Source: an uncultured Flavobacterium sp.
GTDB taxonomy: Bacteria; Bacteroidota; Bacteroidia; Flavobacteriales; Flavobacteriaceae
Length of the DNA: 64,000 nt
Assembly: GCF_946478785.1 (NCBI RefSeq)
Contig: NZ_CAMLDD010000002.1
Location: forward strand, 186,001 to 250,000
Direction: 5' to 3'
In this document: positions 1 through 8,614 of the stretch, in pieces
How positions within the stretch are numbered: position 1 is the stretch's first letter
Layout of the letters: every line of letters begins with the position of its first letter
The notes under the pieces: model-generated
The model's input: only the letters and a program-made list of their open reading frames with translations
Told to the model about the DNA's origin: nothing
Databases searched by the model: none
Position numbers and translations under genes: made by a program

Positions 1-1
1 T

Positions 2-670
2 GAACCTTTGCAAGCTGAGTTCAAAAACAATTATACTTTTTCGACACAGCCCAATATGATTTTTGAAATTAATCAAAATTGGAAAACAGAACAGGACTAT
101 ATTGATGCCTTATCAAAAAAATACCGGGATCAATACAAACGTGCACGAAAAAAATCTGAAGGAATCGAAAAACAAAAAATGTCTTTATCAGACATTAAAA
201 ATCATGAAGATGCTATTTATGAGTTATACTTTCACGTAGCCAAAAATGCCCCTTTTAATACTTTTTTCTTAGCCCGAAACCATTTTAGTTTTTTTAAGGA
301 AATCATGAAAGATGACTTTTTGCTTTATGGTTATTTTTTAGATGGAAAATTAATCGGTTTCAATACCTTAATAAAAAATGGAGGCGTCATGGACACTTAT
401 TTTTTAGGGTATGAAGAAAGTATCCAGCGTGAAAAAATGCTATATCTAAACATGTTATATGACATGATTGCATATTCTATTAAAAAAGGGTTTAGAAAAA
501 TTGTTTTTGCAAGAACTGCTCTCGAAATCAAAAGTTCAGTAGGTGCAAAACCAGTAAATATGTATGGCTTAATTACGCATAGCAATGCATTAATAAATCA
601 TAACATAGGTCGTTTTTTTAACTATCTGGAACCCAAAACTGATTGGCAGGAACGCAATCCTTTTAAATAA
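2..670 (+). CDS. GNAT/FemAB-like acyltransferase, C-terminal part (cut by left edge)
   Basis: The reading frame is open from the first complete codon and has no ATG near the edge (the first in-frame start-like codon is a TTG at 8), so the N-terminus lies outside the window. The visible 220 residues resemble the C-terminal acetyltransferase domain of FemAB/peptidoglycan-biosynthesis-type GNAT proteins common in Bacteroidota: a basic helix (KKYRDQYKRARKK), a segment LYGYFLDGKLIGF typical of a GNAT central strand, and a C-terminal RFFNYLEPKTDW. It probably transfers an acyl or amino-acyl group, but the substrate cannot be read from the sequence. The gene ends 22 bp before the convergent lipid kinase. 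Confidence 0.7.
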   Translation, partial: EPLQAEFKNNYTFSTQPNMIFEINQNWKTEQDYIDALSKKYRDQYKRARKKSEGIEKQKMSLSDIKNHEDAIYELYFHVAKNAPFNTFFLARNHFSFFKEIMKDDFLLYGYFLDGKLIGFNTLIKNGGVMDTYFLGYEESIQREKMLYLNMLYDMIAYSIKKGFRKIVFARTALEIKSSVGAKPVNMYGLITHSNALINHNIGRFFNYLEPKTDWQERNPFK

Positions 671-691
671 ACTTACTACATTATTACTATT

Positions 692-1561
692 TTAAGGAAC
701 CGCAATCTTTAATTGCTTGTGCAGAATATGAATTTCCAACGATTTTTGAGCACCGCAATATTCTCCGTCAATCTGAAAACTGACAGGATAATCTGTTTGA
801 ATATCTGCTTTATCTGTCGAAATAATCACAACATCACCGGAATCGATTGGCATATTTCCCGTAATAATTTTTCCAATTAAAAGCAAGTCAAGATTTTTTA
901 AGATAACCAACTCAAATTTGCCGTCATTCATTGCGCCATTGGGATTAATGGTTACGCCGGTTCCATATTTTTGAGAATTGGCAATTACAATCATTCTTGC
1001 AGTGTGCTGAACTGTTTTTTTGTTTGCCGTAATTGTAGCAACAAAAGGCTCATTAGAATCTACCAGAGTTGTGTAGGCTTGCAGCGCATAACCCCAAAAT
1101 CCACGTAGGTTGCTTGCTTCATAATTTTTAACCAGATCTGCATTAAGGCCAATATCACTTAAATGGATACTTTTTTTTCCATTGATGCAAATCATGTCCA
1201 TTTCGATATAATGATGCAGAAAAGCAATTTTAAGATTCTCTTCAATTGTTGCCGGCAAATTCAAATCGACAGATAGCCCGTTTGCAGAACCTGCGGGCAA
1301 AATACCGATAATCACATTTTGTTGTTCCATCGCCTCAGCGACCATTTTAATAGTTCCGTCGCCTCCGGCAACTACTATTCTTTCCGGCAAATATTGGCTG
1401 TAGAGCGATTGTATATTTTTTTGATCATTTTTTCCTGTCGTTTCATAAACTTCGTGATCAAACTGATTGGTGGTGGCAAACTCCTGAGCCGCTTCAATTA
1501 AATCGGATTTATCAAGGTCTCCTGAAATCGGATTTACAACGAATATGATATTCTTTTTCAA
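692..1561 (-). CDS. Diacylglycerol kinase family lipid kinase (YegS/BmrU type)
   Basis: This is a soluble lipid kinase of the DAGK catalytic superfamily, expected to phosphorylate diacylglycerol, a sphingoid base or a similar lipid at the inner membrane. The N-terminus IIFVVNPISG is the usual first strand and the nucleotide-binding motif GGDGTIKMVAEAM follows at about residue 65; LPAGSANG is a second conserved loop. The frame extends to a TTG at 1621, only 3 bp from the divergent APP1 gene. The TTG at 1561, which gives MKKNIIFVVNP, fits the family start much better and leaves about 60 bp for divergent promoters. Neither start is an ATG. Divergent pairing with a lipid phosphatase suggests a shared role in lipid turnover. 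Confidence 0.85.
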   Translation of the reverse strand: MKKNIIFVVNPISGDLDKSDLIEAAQEFATTNQFDHEVYETTGKNDQKNIQSLYSQYLPERIVVAGGDGTIKMVAEAMEQQNVIIGILPAGSANGLSVDLNLPATIEENLKIAFLHHYIEMDMICINGKKSIHLSDIGLNADLVKNYEASNLRGFWGYALQAYTTLVDSNEPFVATITANKKTVQHTARMIVIANSQKYGTGVTINPNGAMNDGKFELVILKNLDLLLIGKIITGNMPIDSGDVVIISTDKADIQTDYPVSFQIDGEYCGAQKSLEIHILHKQLKIAVP

Positions 1562-1624
1562 AATTTTATTTTTAAAGTCAATTAAAATAATTAATTTACA
1601 GTCTCCTATAAAAATACACAATTA

Positions 1625-2587
1625 ATGAAACCAATCCTACAATTATATCGAGGTTATGCTAACGAACATGAATTAATTGTAATGGGTCATGTATTTAAGA
1701 GAACGTATGAGTATGATTTCCAGAAGAAAAATTTCAAAAACGCTACTTCCATAATTAATCAGTTCAGGATAAAAACAATGCAAAATTTTGACGTGTATCT
1801 CAAACTTGGAGACCAGGAAATACACTCAAAAACATTGGCTGATGGCTATTTTAAATTTTGCATTCCGTTAGAAAAAGAATTTAATTTTGGATGGAAAGAA
1901 TATGAAGTCAGCATAAAACATAAGGCAGAGATAATAACTGCAAAAGGCAGTTTTATTAGACCGCATGCAGGAAATTTAGGCATCATTTCTGATATTGATG
2001 ATACTTTTTTGATTTCTCACACGAAGAATATCTTTAAAAAAATGTATATTCTTCTATTTAAAAATGTAAATGACAGAAAAGTTTTTAAAGATGTTGTTCC
2101 GCATTATCAGGCTTTAAGTTCAGCCGGAAGAAATAATAAAGATGAACAAAATGCATTTTTCTACATCTCCAGCAGCGAATGGAACCTGTATCGTTTTATT
2201 GTGAAATTTACCAAAATACATCAGCTGCCAAGGGCCGTTATTTTATTAAAAGATATTAAACGCGGTATTACTGATTTTTTCATGAGCGGAAGAGGCAATC
2301 ACAATCATAAATTTGATAAGATAAAACACGTCCTGGAGTTTTATCCTAATCTTAAATATGTTTTACTGGGGGATGATTCACAGCACGACCCTTTTTTATA
2401 TGAACATATCTGCAAAATTTTTCCTGTAACGGTGAAAGCGGTTTACATACGGCAAACCGGAAAATTTCAAAAAGAATCTACAAAGACTGTCTTGAAAAAC
2501 CTGGAAAACTTAGAAGTTTCGGTTTGTTATTTTAAAGACAGCAGCCAGGCGATTATGCACTCAAAATCGATTGGAATTATTAAGTGA
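1625..2587 (+). CDS. APP1-type phosphatidate phosphatase domain protein (DUF2183)
   Basis: The 320-residue protein carries a HAD-like phosphatase motif DIDDTFLISHTKN at about residues 122-134 (DxDxT), with YISSSEWNLY and LLGDDSQHDP supplying the later HAD motifs. This matches the C-terminal catalytic domain of yeast App1 (phosphatidate phosphatase) and its bacterial relatives. The N-terminal 115 residues look like an all-beta domain. No signal peptide is seen, so it should act in the cytoplasm or at the inner face of the membrane. It is divergent from a lipid kinase of the opposite activity (phosphorylation versus dephosphorylation). Confidence 0.85.
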   Translation: MKPILQLYRGYANEHELIVMGHVFKRTYEYDFQKKNFKNATSIINQFRIKTMQNFDVYLKLGDQEIHSKTLADGYFKFCIPLEKEFNFGWKEYEVSIKHKAEIITAKGSFIRPHAGNLGIISDIDDTFLISHTKNIFKKMYILLFKNVNDRKVFKDVVPHYQALSSAGRNNKDEQNAFFYISSSEWNLYRFIVKFTKIHQLPRAVILLKDIKRGITDFFMSGRGNHNHKFDKIKHVLEFYPNLKYVLLGDDSQHDPFLYEHICKIFPVTVKAVYIRQTGKFQKESTKTVLKNLENLEVSVCYFKDSSQAIMHSKSIGIIK

Positions 2588-2696
2588 TCTTCTTTGCGTG
2601 TACTTTACGTGTATTGGCACGCGGATAACACCGATATAGCGGATTTAATTTTAAATTGAAAAGGGTGATACAAAAATTCTTAATTGAAACAGATTG

Positions 2697-2847
2697 CCCT
2701 AGCCCAGAGTGAAGAGAAAAGGCCGGAGCAAAAAAAGCTGATTTTTCTTGCCAGAAAACAGCGACCGACGGAAGCTCGTTTTATGGCTTAGAAAATAGCT
2801 TTTTTGGTGAGGACTTGAAACGGAAAGCTGGAAATAGCTCCTAAACC
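2697..2847. repeat. Dispersed intergenic repeat, diverged copy
   Basis: The 330 bp between convergent genes hold no credible gene. The stretch beginning CCTAGCCCAGA and ending GGAAAGCTGGAAATAGCTCC resembles the ends of the element at 34686-34769 (CTACCCCAGA ... GGATGGCTGGATTAAGCTCC). The middle differs between copies and contains local hairpins. Both copies lie between convergent genes. I infer a dispersed non-coding repeat family, perhaps acting at transcript 3' ends. Confidence 0.5.
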
Positions 2848-2917
2848 AAAAAACCTTTATCACGTTTTACACTTTGACAAAGGTCTATCTGAAACTGAAA
2901 ATCGGGACTGAAACTAA

Positions 2918-4831
2918 TTAAACATTAAAATTATCAATCTCTTCCTGAACAATTTCCCAGTCTAAAAGCAATTGGTCAAGATCTGCTTTCTTTTTGTTGT
3001 AAGCTGTAAAAAATGAGGCATCTTCAATATGTTTGTCGTAATTTGAAGCCAGCATTTTATCATCATGCTGAATGTCTTTTTCTAATTGTTTAATTTGACT
3101 TTCAACCTTACTCAATCTGTTTTGCAATGCTTTTCCTTTTTTCTGATCTTCGTACGATGCTTTGTTTGTTTCTTTTGGAGCAGCAGCTTTTGCAACATCT
3201 TTCTTTTCTACTTCACGCATGTTTTCAAGGTTGCGCTGCTCTAAGAAATAATTGATATCACCCAAATATTCTTTTATCTTTTGATCTTTGAATTCATACA
3301 CTATATTCGACATTCCCTGTAGAAAATCCCTGTCGTGTGATACTAGCAATAAAGTTCCTCCAAATTTTTGAAGTGCCGCTTTCAATACATTCTTAGATTT
3401 AATATCCAAGTGATTCGTAGGCTCATCCATCAGCAGGACATTAATTGGTTGTAGTAGCAATTTACAAAGAGCCAAACGGTTACGCTCACCTCCGGAAAGT
3501 ACTTTTACCTTTTTCTCGACATCATCGCCACGGAATAAAAATGATCCTAACATATCACGAACCTTAGAACGGTTGGTGTCCATTGCAGCATCTTCCATCG
3601 TTTGAAGCAAAGTAATTTCTCCATCCAGATATTCTGCCTGATTTTGAGCAAAATAACCCAACTGGACATTGTGTCCTAATTTGATTGTTCCGCCATATTC
3701 AAATTCGTTTACGATAGCTTTAATAAAAGTTGATTTTCCCTGACCATTCTGGCCAACAAAAGCGATTTTGCTTCCGCGTTCTACCAATAAATTAATATCT
3801 TTTAAGATAACTTTATCTCCATACGCTTTTGTAACATTTTCGGCTTCAACTACTACTCTACCTGGTTCTTTTGAAACGGGAAAAGATATATTCATAACCG
3901 AATTGTCGTCTTCATCAACTTCAATTCGTTCTACTTTATCTAATTTTTTAATCAACGATTGCGCCATAGAAGCTTTTGAAGCTTTTGCACGGAATTTTTC
4001 GATTAACTTTTCAGTTTCTTCAATCTTTTTAGCCTGATTTTTTTGAGTCGCCAATTGCTTTTCGCGAATTTCGTGACGTAATTCTAAATATTGAGAATAA
4101 GGTTTATTGAAATCGTATGCTTTTCCTAAAGAAATTTCAATCGTACGATTGGTAACATTGTCCAAAAACATTTTATCGTGTGATACGATTACGACTACTC
4201 CTGGATAATTACGAAGGAAACTCTCTAACCAAATGATACTTTCTATATCCAGGTGGTTAGTTGGCTCATCCAGCAGCAGTACATCATTAGATTGTAATAA
4301 TAACTTAGCTAATTCGATACGCATTCTCCAGCCTCCGGAAAATGTTTCGGTTTGATTATTGAAAACTTCTCTTTTAAAACCTAATCCTAAAAGAATTTTC
4401 TCTGTATCTCCCACATAATTATAACCTCCCAAAAGATCAAAACGATGTGTATAATCAGATAAATCTTCGATAATCTGGCTATATTCTTCACTTTCATAAT
4501 CGGTTCTGGTAACCAATTGATGATTGATTTCTTCTAATTTTTTTTCTACAATCTTAATTTCAGTAAAAGCTTCATACGCTTCTTCCAATACAGTTCTTCC
4601 ACGTTCAAAATCAATGTCCTGACGTAAAAAACCCATTTTGATATCTTTTTCCTGAGAAATAACCCCAGAATCCGGCTTAAAATCTCCTGCTAGCATTTTA
4701 AGCATTGTCGATTTACCAGCTCCGTTTTTACCAACAAGACCTACCCGGTCTCCGGCTCCTAACCGAAAAGTAACTTCTTCAAATAAGTAAGTTCCACCAA
4801 ATGAAACTGAAAGATTGTGTATATTAAGCAT
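2918..4831 (-). CDS. ABC-F family ATPase (Uup/EttA-like)
   Basis: This cytoplasmic protein has two ABC ATPase domains and no membrane segments, the ABC-F arrangement of ribosome-acting translation factors. The first domain has Walker A GKNGAGKS near residue 37, signature SGGWRMR near 165 and LLLDEPTNHLD; the second has Walker A GQNGQGKS near 360, signature SGGERNR near 447 and a second LLMDEPTNHLD. A charged linker (about 240-310) corresponds to the P-site tRNA interaction motif. The last 80 residues are a charged coiled coil, as in Uup. The ATG start is followed by the canonical LNIHNLSVSFGG. It is transcribed alone, divergent from a DUF983 gene. Confidence 0.93.
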   Translation of the reverse strand: MLNIHNLSVSFGGTYLFEEVTFRLGAGDRVGLVGKNGAGKSTMLKMLAGDFKPDSGVISQEKDIKMGFLRQDIDFERGRTVLEEAYEAFTEIKIVEKKLEEINHQLVTRTDYESEEYSQIIEDLSDYTHRFDLLGGYNYVGDTEKILLGLGFKREVFNNQTETFSGGWRMRIELAKLLLQSNDVLLLDEPTNHLDIESIIWLESFLRNYPGVVVIVSHDKMFLDNVTNRTIEISLGKAYDFNKPYSQYLELRHEIREKQLATQKNQAKKIEETEKLIEKFRAKASKASMAQSLIKKLDKVERIEVDEDDNSVMNISFPVSKEPGRVVVEAENVTKAYGDKVILKDINLLVERGSKIAFVGQNGQGKSTFIKAIVNEFEYGGTIKLGHNVQLGYFAQNQAEYLDGEITLLQTMEDAAMDTNRSKVRDMLGSFLFRGDDVEKKVKVLSGGERNRLALCKLLLQPINVLLMDEPTNHLDIKSKNVLKAALQKFGGTLLLVSHDRDFLQGMSNIVYEFKDQKIKEYLGDINYFLEQRNLENMREVEKKDVAKAAAPKETNKASYEDQKKGKALQNRLSKVESQIKQLEKDIQHDDKMLASNYDKHIEDASFFTAYNKKKADLDQLLLDWEIVQEEIDNFNV

Positions 4832-4873
4832 AATTTGTGACTATTATTACGAGCAGTAAAGGCGCAAAATATG

Positions 4874-4881
4874 TACCTTTG
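4874..4881 (+). promoter_or_regulatory. Bacteroidota -7 promoter element for the DUF983 gene
   Basis: TACCTTTG matches the TAnnTTTG -7 consensus of Bacteroidota housekeeping promoters and sits 16 bp before the ATG at 4898. A well-spaced TTG -33 element was not found. Confidence 0.5.
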
Positions 4882-4897
4882 TTAAAATTTTTTGCAA

Positions 4898-5281
4898 ATG
4901 TTAAAAAAAGGATCCAAACTAAATAGTATTTTAACAGGAAGTTGTCCAAAATGTCAAAATGAGAGCATGTATTTGGACAAAAATCCGCTTCATTTGACTA
5001 AAGTTCTCAAAATGAATGAAAATTGTAGCCATTGCGGATTAAAATATCAATTAGAACCTTCCTTCTTTTATGGTGCTATGTACGTAAGCTACGGACTGAA
5101 TGTTGCTGTAGGAATTGCAGCTTTTATTGTTTCATTTGTTTTTTTTGGAACCACTATTGAAGAATCATTTTTAGCGATCGTCATTGCCTTAATTGTATTA
5201 TTTCCTTTTGTATTAAGACTTTCACGAAACCTCTACATCAATATGTTTATTTCTTATGATCCAACTGCCGGAAAAAAATAA
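4898..5281 (+). CDS. DUF983 family small membrane protein
   Basis: The 127-residue protein starts MLKKGSKLNSILTGSCPKCQ. It has an N-terminal zinc-ribbon-like pair of cysteine motifs (CPKC near residue 16 and CSHC near 42) and then two hydrophobic helices (about 56-80 and 84-103), the DUF983 pattern. The function is unknown; members are small inner-membrane proteins. The frame also offers a TTG two codons upstream, but the ATG at 4898 gives the family N-terminus and lies just downstream of a -7 element. Confidence 0.85.
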   Translation: MLKKGSKLNSILTGSCPKCQNESMYLDKNPLHLTKVLKMNENCSHCGLKYQLEPSFFYGAMYVSYGLNVAVGIAAFIVSFVFFGTTIEESFLAIVIALIVLFPFVLRLSRNLYINMFISYDPTAGKK

Positions 5282-5284
5282 TAT

Positions 5285-6334
5285 TTATTTTCTTTTTTTA
5301 TAAAACCGCTGAATATCAATTGTTGGATCCAAAGGCTTATTATTTTCAATAAAATCAAATAATTCATTCGCCATTGCTGGTCCGAGCATTACACCACGTG
5401 TACCAAGTCCGTTTAATATGTGTACCGATTTATATTGAGAATGTGTTCCAATTATTGGTCTTCTATCACGAACTGTTGGCCTTACTCCTGCAAAATGAGA
5501 AATAATTTCGAAATCGCAGTTAAGAATTTCCTTAATGCGTTCTACCAATTCGGTTTTGCCTTCTTCTGTTGGGGCATCGGTTTTATCTTTCCAATTGTAA
5601 GTTGCCCCTACTTTAAATAAATTATTTCCCAAAGGCAAAATAAAAACGCTTGTATTAACGATTACATCTAAATCAAGTTCTGGTGCTTTTATAATAAAAA
5701 GTTCCCCTTTTGTACCATCAAGTGGCAAATCCTGAAACAGTGGATTAGAATGCATTCCAAAGCCTTCAGCAAAAATTATATTTCTTGCCTGATACTCTTT
5801 ATACTGAACAAAATCATTATTTATGATTAATTGATCATATTCAAACGACTCCTTAAGCAATAATTCATTTTCAATTAAATATTGCTGGTATTTATCTAAT
5901 AAAAGGACAGTATCAACATAGCCAGTATGTAATACTTCTCCGTAATCAAAGGGAGAATCAATGCCAAAATATTTCTTAAAAATTAATTTTGTAGAAAGAA
6001 AGGGAGCCAAAAAGACCTTATCTGAAGCCGAAAACCAATTATTTTGTTCTTCAACTGAGAAAAATTTTCTAAGAATAGGAAGTTTATGATTAACCTTAGT
6101 TTGCAGTTTAACTTCAACTTGATTGTAAAAGTCTTTCATTAGAACTAGCTGCTCTTCTGCTTTCCATACTTCACTAAAGCGCTTTAAAATTACTGGATTA
6201 TACAAACCTCCAGCCACTCTTGATGAGACCCTCGATTGGTTATCTATCACTAAAATAGATTTATTGCTTTTAAGGGCAGTTTCAGAAAAAGAAATTCCGG
6301 CCAAACCAGATCCAATGATTATATAATCTACCAT
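5285..6334 (-). CDS. FAD-dependent oxidoreductase (DAO/ThiO-like)
   Basis: The N-terminus MVDYIIIGSGLAGISFSETA is a dinucleotide-binding fold with GxGxxG, followed by a D-amino-acid-oxidase-like layout. A late GVRPTVRDRRPIIG and HILNGLGTRGVMLGP form the C-terminal FAD-contact region typical of the DAO superfamily. The substrate is unknown. The frame opens 13 codons earlier (6373), but that extension is the hydrophobic translation of the gldO terminator hairpin, so the ATG at 6334 is preferred (349 residues). It follows gldO on the same strand, separated from it by that terminator, so it probably has its own promoter. Confidence 0.85.
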   Translation of the reverse strand: MVDYIIIGSGLAGISFSETALKSNKSILVIDNQSRVSSRVAGGLYNPVILKRFSEVWKAEEQLVLMKDFYNQVEVKLQTKVNHKLPILRKFFSVEEQNNWFSASDKVFLAPFLSTKLIFKKYFGIDSPFDYGEVLHTGYVDTVLLLDKYQQYLIENELLLKESFEYDQLIINNDFVQYKEYQARNIIFAEGFGMHSNPLFQDLPLDGTKGELFIIKAPELDLDVIVNTSVFILPLGNNLFKVGATYNWKDKTDAPTEEGKTELVERIKEILNCDFEIISHFAGVRPTVRDRRPIIGTHSQYKSVHILNGLGTRGVMLGPAMANELFDFIENNKPLDPTIDIQRFYKKRK

Positions 6335-6353
6335 GTAAGTATAAATAAAAAAC

Positions 6354-6391
6354 AAAAAAAACTCTTTGTACAAATGTACTAAGAGTTTTTT
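6354..6391 (-). terminator. Terminator downstream of gldO
   Basis: An inverted repeat with arms AAAAAAACTCTT and AAGAGTTTTTT and a 15-nt spacer lies 18 bp after the gldO stop. On the minus strand the hairpin ends in a U-run. It resembles the hairpin downstream of gldN at 7518-7557. Confidence 0.8.
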
Positions 6392-6409
6392 GTTATGTAA
6401 TAGAGTTGT

Positions 6410-7399
6410 TTAATAGTTCCACATATCTTCTTCAAAATTGCGAATCTTCTCTTTTACTCTTTCAGATTCTAATAATTGGCCTTGGGCATTATCCTGTATG
6501 TAGTCCTTAATATCACGATCACCATATATATTTTCTTCTCTGTAAATCACTGAATTAAATCTCCTCGAATTCAATATCTGATCGAATGAAATTGAAAGAG
6601 CCGAATTTTTATCGTTAAAAGCTTTTGCTTTATGTAATACCTCGCGTGCATTTGGGAAAAAAACCCAAAACAATTCGATATAATCTTTTTCATCACTGTT
6701 TATTGTATAAACATCAGGAGTTACAGGACAAATTCCAAGCAAACGATATTTTAGTTCACTTTGGCGTTTATCAAAATACCAGTATCCTTTTATTTTATAT
6801 TGCGAAACATCAGCTGCAGTAATATCTTGTTTCAAAATGTATTCAGCAGGAACAGTTCTTGTGGCACCAACAACTTCATCAACATAAGTAACGACTCTCT
6901 TTTTTCCGGTACCCGTCACTACTCTCTTTTTAACTATATGGGATCTGTAATCATCCGGATATTGATTAATAAGTTCCCTACCCGCATCAGTAGTATCAAC
7001 TCTGGATAATGATCCTTCAATATCTTTCATTGTTTTTTTGGTAGTAAAATAACTATCTGTGTAAACTTCTGTTATTCTGCCATCTTTAATCCCTTTTATT
7101 AAAACATCATAGAGGGATCTTCGATCCGAACCGATATTAGCTGTATCTACAGGAAAATAAAGTGGAAAATTAATTTTTTGATCTAAGTCAATAATTTCCC
7201 ATACTGTTTTTCCCATTAAAATATCCCGATCATCTACATAACCATATTCTAATGGCTTATCATCATCAGATACCAATTGTGCTGTTGTTTTGAGACCAAT
7301 CTGATCGGCAGTTTTAGCATTCAGTAAATTAGATTGCGCAATAGAAACGAAACATCCATAGAGAAACAAAATAGCTGTTAAAATTTTTTTTACTTTCAT
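6410..7399 (-). CDS. gldO: Gliding motility protein GldO (GldN paralogue)
   Basis: The 329-residue protein is very similar along its whole length to the product of the next gene upstream (7581-8573): they share TADQIGLKT/TPDQIGLKT, PLYFPVDTANIGSDRRSLYDV, VDEVVGATRTVPAEYILKQD and YWYFDKRQSELKYRLLGICP. It has a cleavable signal peptide (about residues 1-21, ending SIAQ). GldN/GldO form the periplasmic ring with GldK in the type IX secretion system; in F. johnsoniae the two are partly redundant. The copy farther from gldM is called gldO by synteny. A terminator precedes it (7518-7557), so its expression may be partly uncoupled from gldKLMN. Confidence 0.93.
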   Translation of the reverse strand: MKVKKILTAILFLYGCFVSIAQSNLLNAKTADQIGLKTTAQLVSDDDKPLEYGYVDDRDILMGKTVWEIIDLDQKINFPLYFPVDTANIGSDRRSLYDVLIKGIKDGRITEVYTDSYFTTKKTMKDIEGSLSRVDTTDAGRELINQYPDDYRSHIVKKRVVTGTGKKRVVTYVDEVVGATRTVPAEYILKQDITAADVSQYKIKGYWYFDKRQSELKYRLLGICPVTPDVYTINSDEKDYIELFWVFFPNAREVLHKAKAFNDKNSALSISFDQILNSRRFNSVIYREENIYGDRDIKDYIQDNAQGQLLESERVKEKIRNFEEDMWNY

Positions 7400-7517
7400 A
7401 ATAATAATTATTACAAGAAATTAAACATAAATTTTACAGAGCTTTACTTTTTCTTAGAATAAAATAATTTGAATTAGAAAAGCATCGTCATTCAGCCAGA
7501 AATATTTTATTATAAAT

Positions 7518-7557
7518 AAAAAAAACTCTTACTACAAAGGTAATAAGAGTTTTTTTT
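7518..7557 (-). terminator. Terminator between gldN and gldO
   Basis: Arms AAAAAAACTCTTA and TAAGAGTTTTTTT enclose a 12-nt loop, 24 bp after the gldN stop, with a U-run on the minus strand. It is nearly a copy of the hairpin after gldO, as expected if the duplication included the 3' flank. Confidence 0.8.
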
Positions 7558-7580
7558 ATATTAAAATTTGAATCAGCTAA

Positions 7581-8573
7581 TTAGTAATTCCACATATCTT
7601 GTTCAAAATTACGAATCTTCTCTTTCACTCTTTCAGATTCTAATAATTGATTTTGTGCATTATCTTTCATGTATTCTTTGATCTCACGATCTCCGTACAA
7701 GTTTTCTTCTTTATACACAACAGCATTAAATCGTCTTGAATTTAAGATTTGATCGAAAGAAATTGGAAGTGCTGAATTGTTATCATTAAATGCTTTTGCT
7801 TCATGCAAAGCTTCTCTTGCATTTGGGTAGAAAATCCAGAACAACTCAATATAATCCTTTTCGTCACTATTCATAGTATAAACATCAGGAGTAATTGGAC
7901 AAATTCCAAGCAAACGATATTTCAGTTCACTTTGACGTTTATCAAAATACCAGTATCCTTTTACTTTATATTGCGAAACATCAGCTGCAGTAAGATCCTG
8001 CTTCAAAATGTATTCTGCAGGAACTGTTCTTGTAGCACCAACAACTTCATCAACATAAGTAACTACTTTCTTTTTTCCAGTACCAGTAACTACTTTCTTT
8101 TTAACAACATGTGAACGGTAATCATCCGGATATTGGTTTATCAGTTCTCTACCAGCATCTGTTGTATCAATACGTGATAACGATCCTTCGATGTCTTTCA
8201 AAGATTTTTTAGTATTAAAATAACTATCAGAATAAACTTCAGTTATCTTGCCATTCTTCATAGCTTTCGTCAAAACATCATAAAGAGAACGTCTATCAGA
8301 ACCAATATTAGCAGTATCTACAGGAAAATATAAAGGAAAATTGATTTTTTCGTTCAAATCAATAATTTCCCAAGTAGTTTTTCCCATCAATACATCTCTG
8401 TCATCTACATAACCATAAGCCAAAGGCTTGTCGTTGTCTGAGATAAGCTGTGCAGGAGTTTTTAGTCCTATCTGATCAGGAGTTTTTGCGTTAAGCAAAT
8501 TGGATTGTGCATTAGAAGCAAACGTCCCAGCGACAGAAACAATAGCTATTAAAAAATTTCTTACTTTCATCAT
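7581..8573 (-). CDS. gldN: Gliding motility / type IX secretion protein GldN
   Basis: The 330-residue protein begins with a signal peptide (cleavage after about residue 22, ASNAQ) and has the GldN/PorN domain. GldN associates with the lipoprotein GldK as periplasmic rings under the outer membrane and is needed for type IX secretion and gliding. It directly follows gldM (41-bp gap) in the order gldK-gldL-gldM-gldN, the conserved core operon. A close paralogue follows downstream. Against gldO the differences are spread along the gene and mostly conservative, which suggests both copies are maintained. Confidence 0.95.
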   Translation of the reverse strand: MMKVRNFLIAIVSVAGTFASNAQSNLLNAKTPDQIGLKTPAQLISDNDKPLAYGYVDDRDVLMGKTTWEIIDLNEKINFPLYFPVDTANIGSDRRSLYDVLTKAMKNGKITEVYSDSYFNTKKSLKDIEGSLSRIDTTDAGRELINQYPDDYRSHVVKKKVVTGTGKKKVVTYVDEVVGATRTVPAEYILKQDLTAADVSQYKVKGYWYFDKRQSELKYRLLGICPITPDVYTMNSDEKDYIELFWIFYPNAREALHEAKAFNDNNSALPISFDQILNSRRFNAVVYKEENLYGDREIKEYMKDNAQNQLLESERVKEKIRNFEQDMWNY

Positions 8574-8614
8574 GATATCATTATAAGATATTGAACGTAG
8601 TTTTACCTACTTTA

